Shown: positions 6,337 through 6,459 of the stretch, in pieces
Position numbering within the stretch: the first letter of the stretch is position 1
Layout of the letters: each line of letters starts with the position of its first letter
DNA from: Desulfobacterales bacterium
Lineage (GTDB): Bacteria; Desulfobacterota; Desulfobacteria; Desulfobacterales; JAHIVH01
NCBI GenBank assembly: GCA_020056645.1
Contig: JAGVHJ010000005.1
Span: forward strand, 1 to 6,459
Reading direction: 5' to 3'
Length of the DNA stretch: 6,459 nt
The notes under the pieces: model-generated
Databases searched by the model: none
The model's input: the letters and a program-made list of their open reading frames with translations, nothing else
Told to the model about the DNA's origin: nothing
Program-made: the position numbers and the translations under genes

Positions 6337-6428
6337 ATGTCACGTTGTCAGTATGCTTTGTAACTATTCAGTATGGCCTTGCTTTAGTGGCGAAAAGGCC
6401 CTTTTGTGAAGTGACATTTATTTTTTTT
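6337..6428 (+). terminator. Putative intrinsic terminator after the motif-array gene
   Basis: ATGTCAC (6338-6344) pairs perfectly with GTGACAT (6411-6417), and the pairing extends through a G-T pair into the A6 run (6331-6336) opposite the T-tract. Eight T (6421-6428) follow. Inside the 66-base loop a second hairpin, GGCCTT/AAGGCC (6375-6380 with 6395-6400), could form. The position just after the stop codon and the T-run support termination. The long loop is unusual and the fold was judged by eye. I see no coding gene in 6331-6459. Confidence 0.5.
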
Positions 6429-6459
6429 CGGATGAGAGATTCGAAGGCTTTTTGCGCTA

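Noticed and set aside
6375..6402. Sigma-54 promoter (TGGC-N-TTGC type) in the last intergenic stretch
   Set aside because: GG and GC elements occur but not with the required spacing of the -24/-12 consensus.

Overview
The window carries part of a bacterial flagellar gene cluster, all on the + strand. Genes in order: the 3' end of flhA (export gate), flhF (SRP-type GTPase), flhG (MinD-like ATPase), fliA (sigma-28), and a long unusual gene whose product combines an array of FliM-N-terminus-like motifs with a membrane-anchored, FliL-like C-terminal domain. The flhA-flhF-flhG-fliA order is typical of polarly flagellated Gram-negative bacteria. Protein style and moderate GC suggest a Desulfobacterota/deltaproteobacterial genome, but that placement is an inference from memory, not a database result.

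Layout: 1-1043 is flhA, with the start outside the window; about 346 residues of the cytoplasmic domain are visible. 1045-2229 is flhF, one base after flhA. 2270-3190 is flhG, starting at GTG after a 40-base gap. 3195-3968 is fliA, 4 bases after flhG. This tight spacing suggests one operon. Positions 3969-4134 are non-coding and hold nested, mutually exclusive hairpins and promoter-like sequence. 4135-6330 is the array gene. Positions 6331-6459 hold a terminator-like inverted repeat with a T-tract and no gene that I can see.

How the genes fit together: FlhF and FlhG form a GTPase/ATPase pair that sets flagellar place and number. FlhG carries the N-terminal DQAxxLR-type activator motif that stimulates FlhF. 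FlhA is the export gate and FliA drives late flagellar genes. The last gene is the notable one. It encodes about 570 acidic, low-complexity cytoplasmic residues with some 16 copies of a motif resembling the FliM N-terminal peptide (LSQxEIDALL). In characterised systems that peptide binds CheY-P and, as I recall, FlhG. One transmembrane helix and a FliL-like periplasmic domain follow. I infer a membrane-tethered multivalent scaffold for CheY or FlhG near the flagellar motor. That function is a hypothesis; the architecture is read directly from the sequence.
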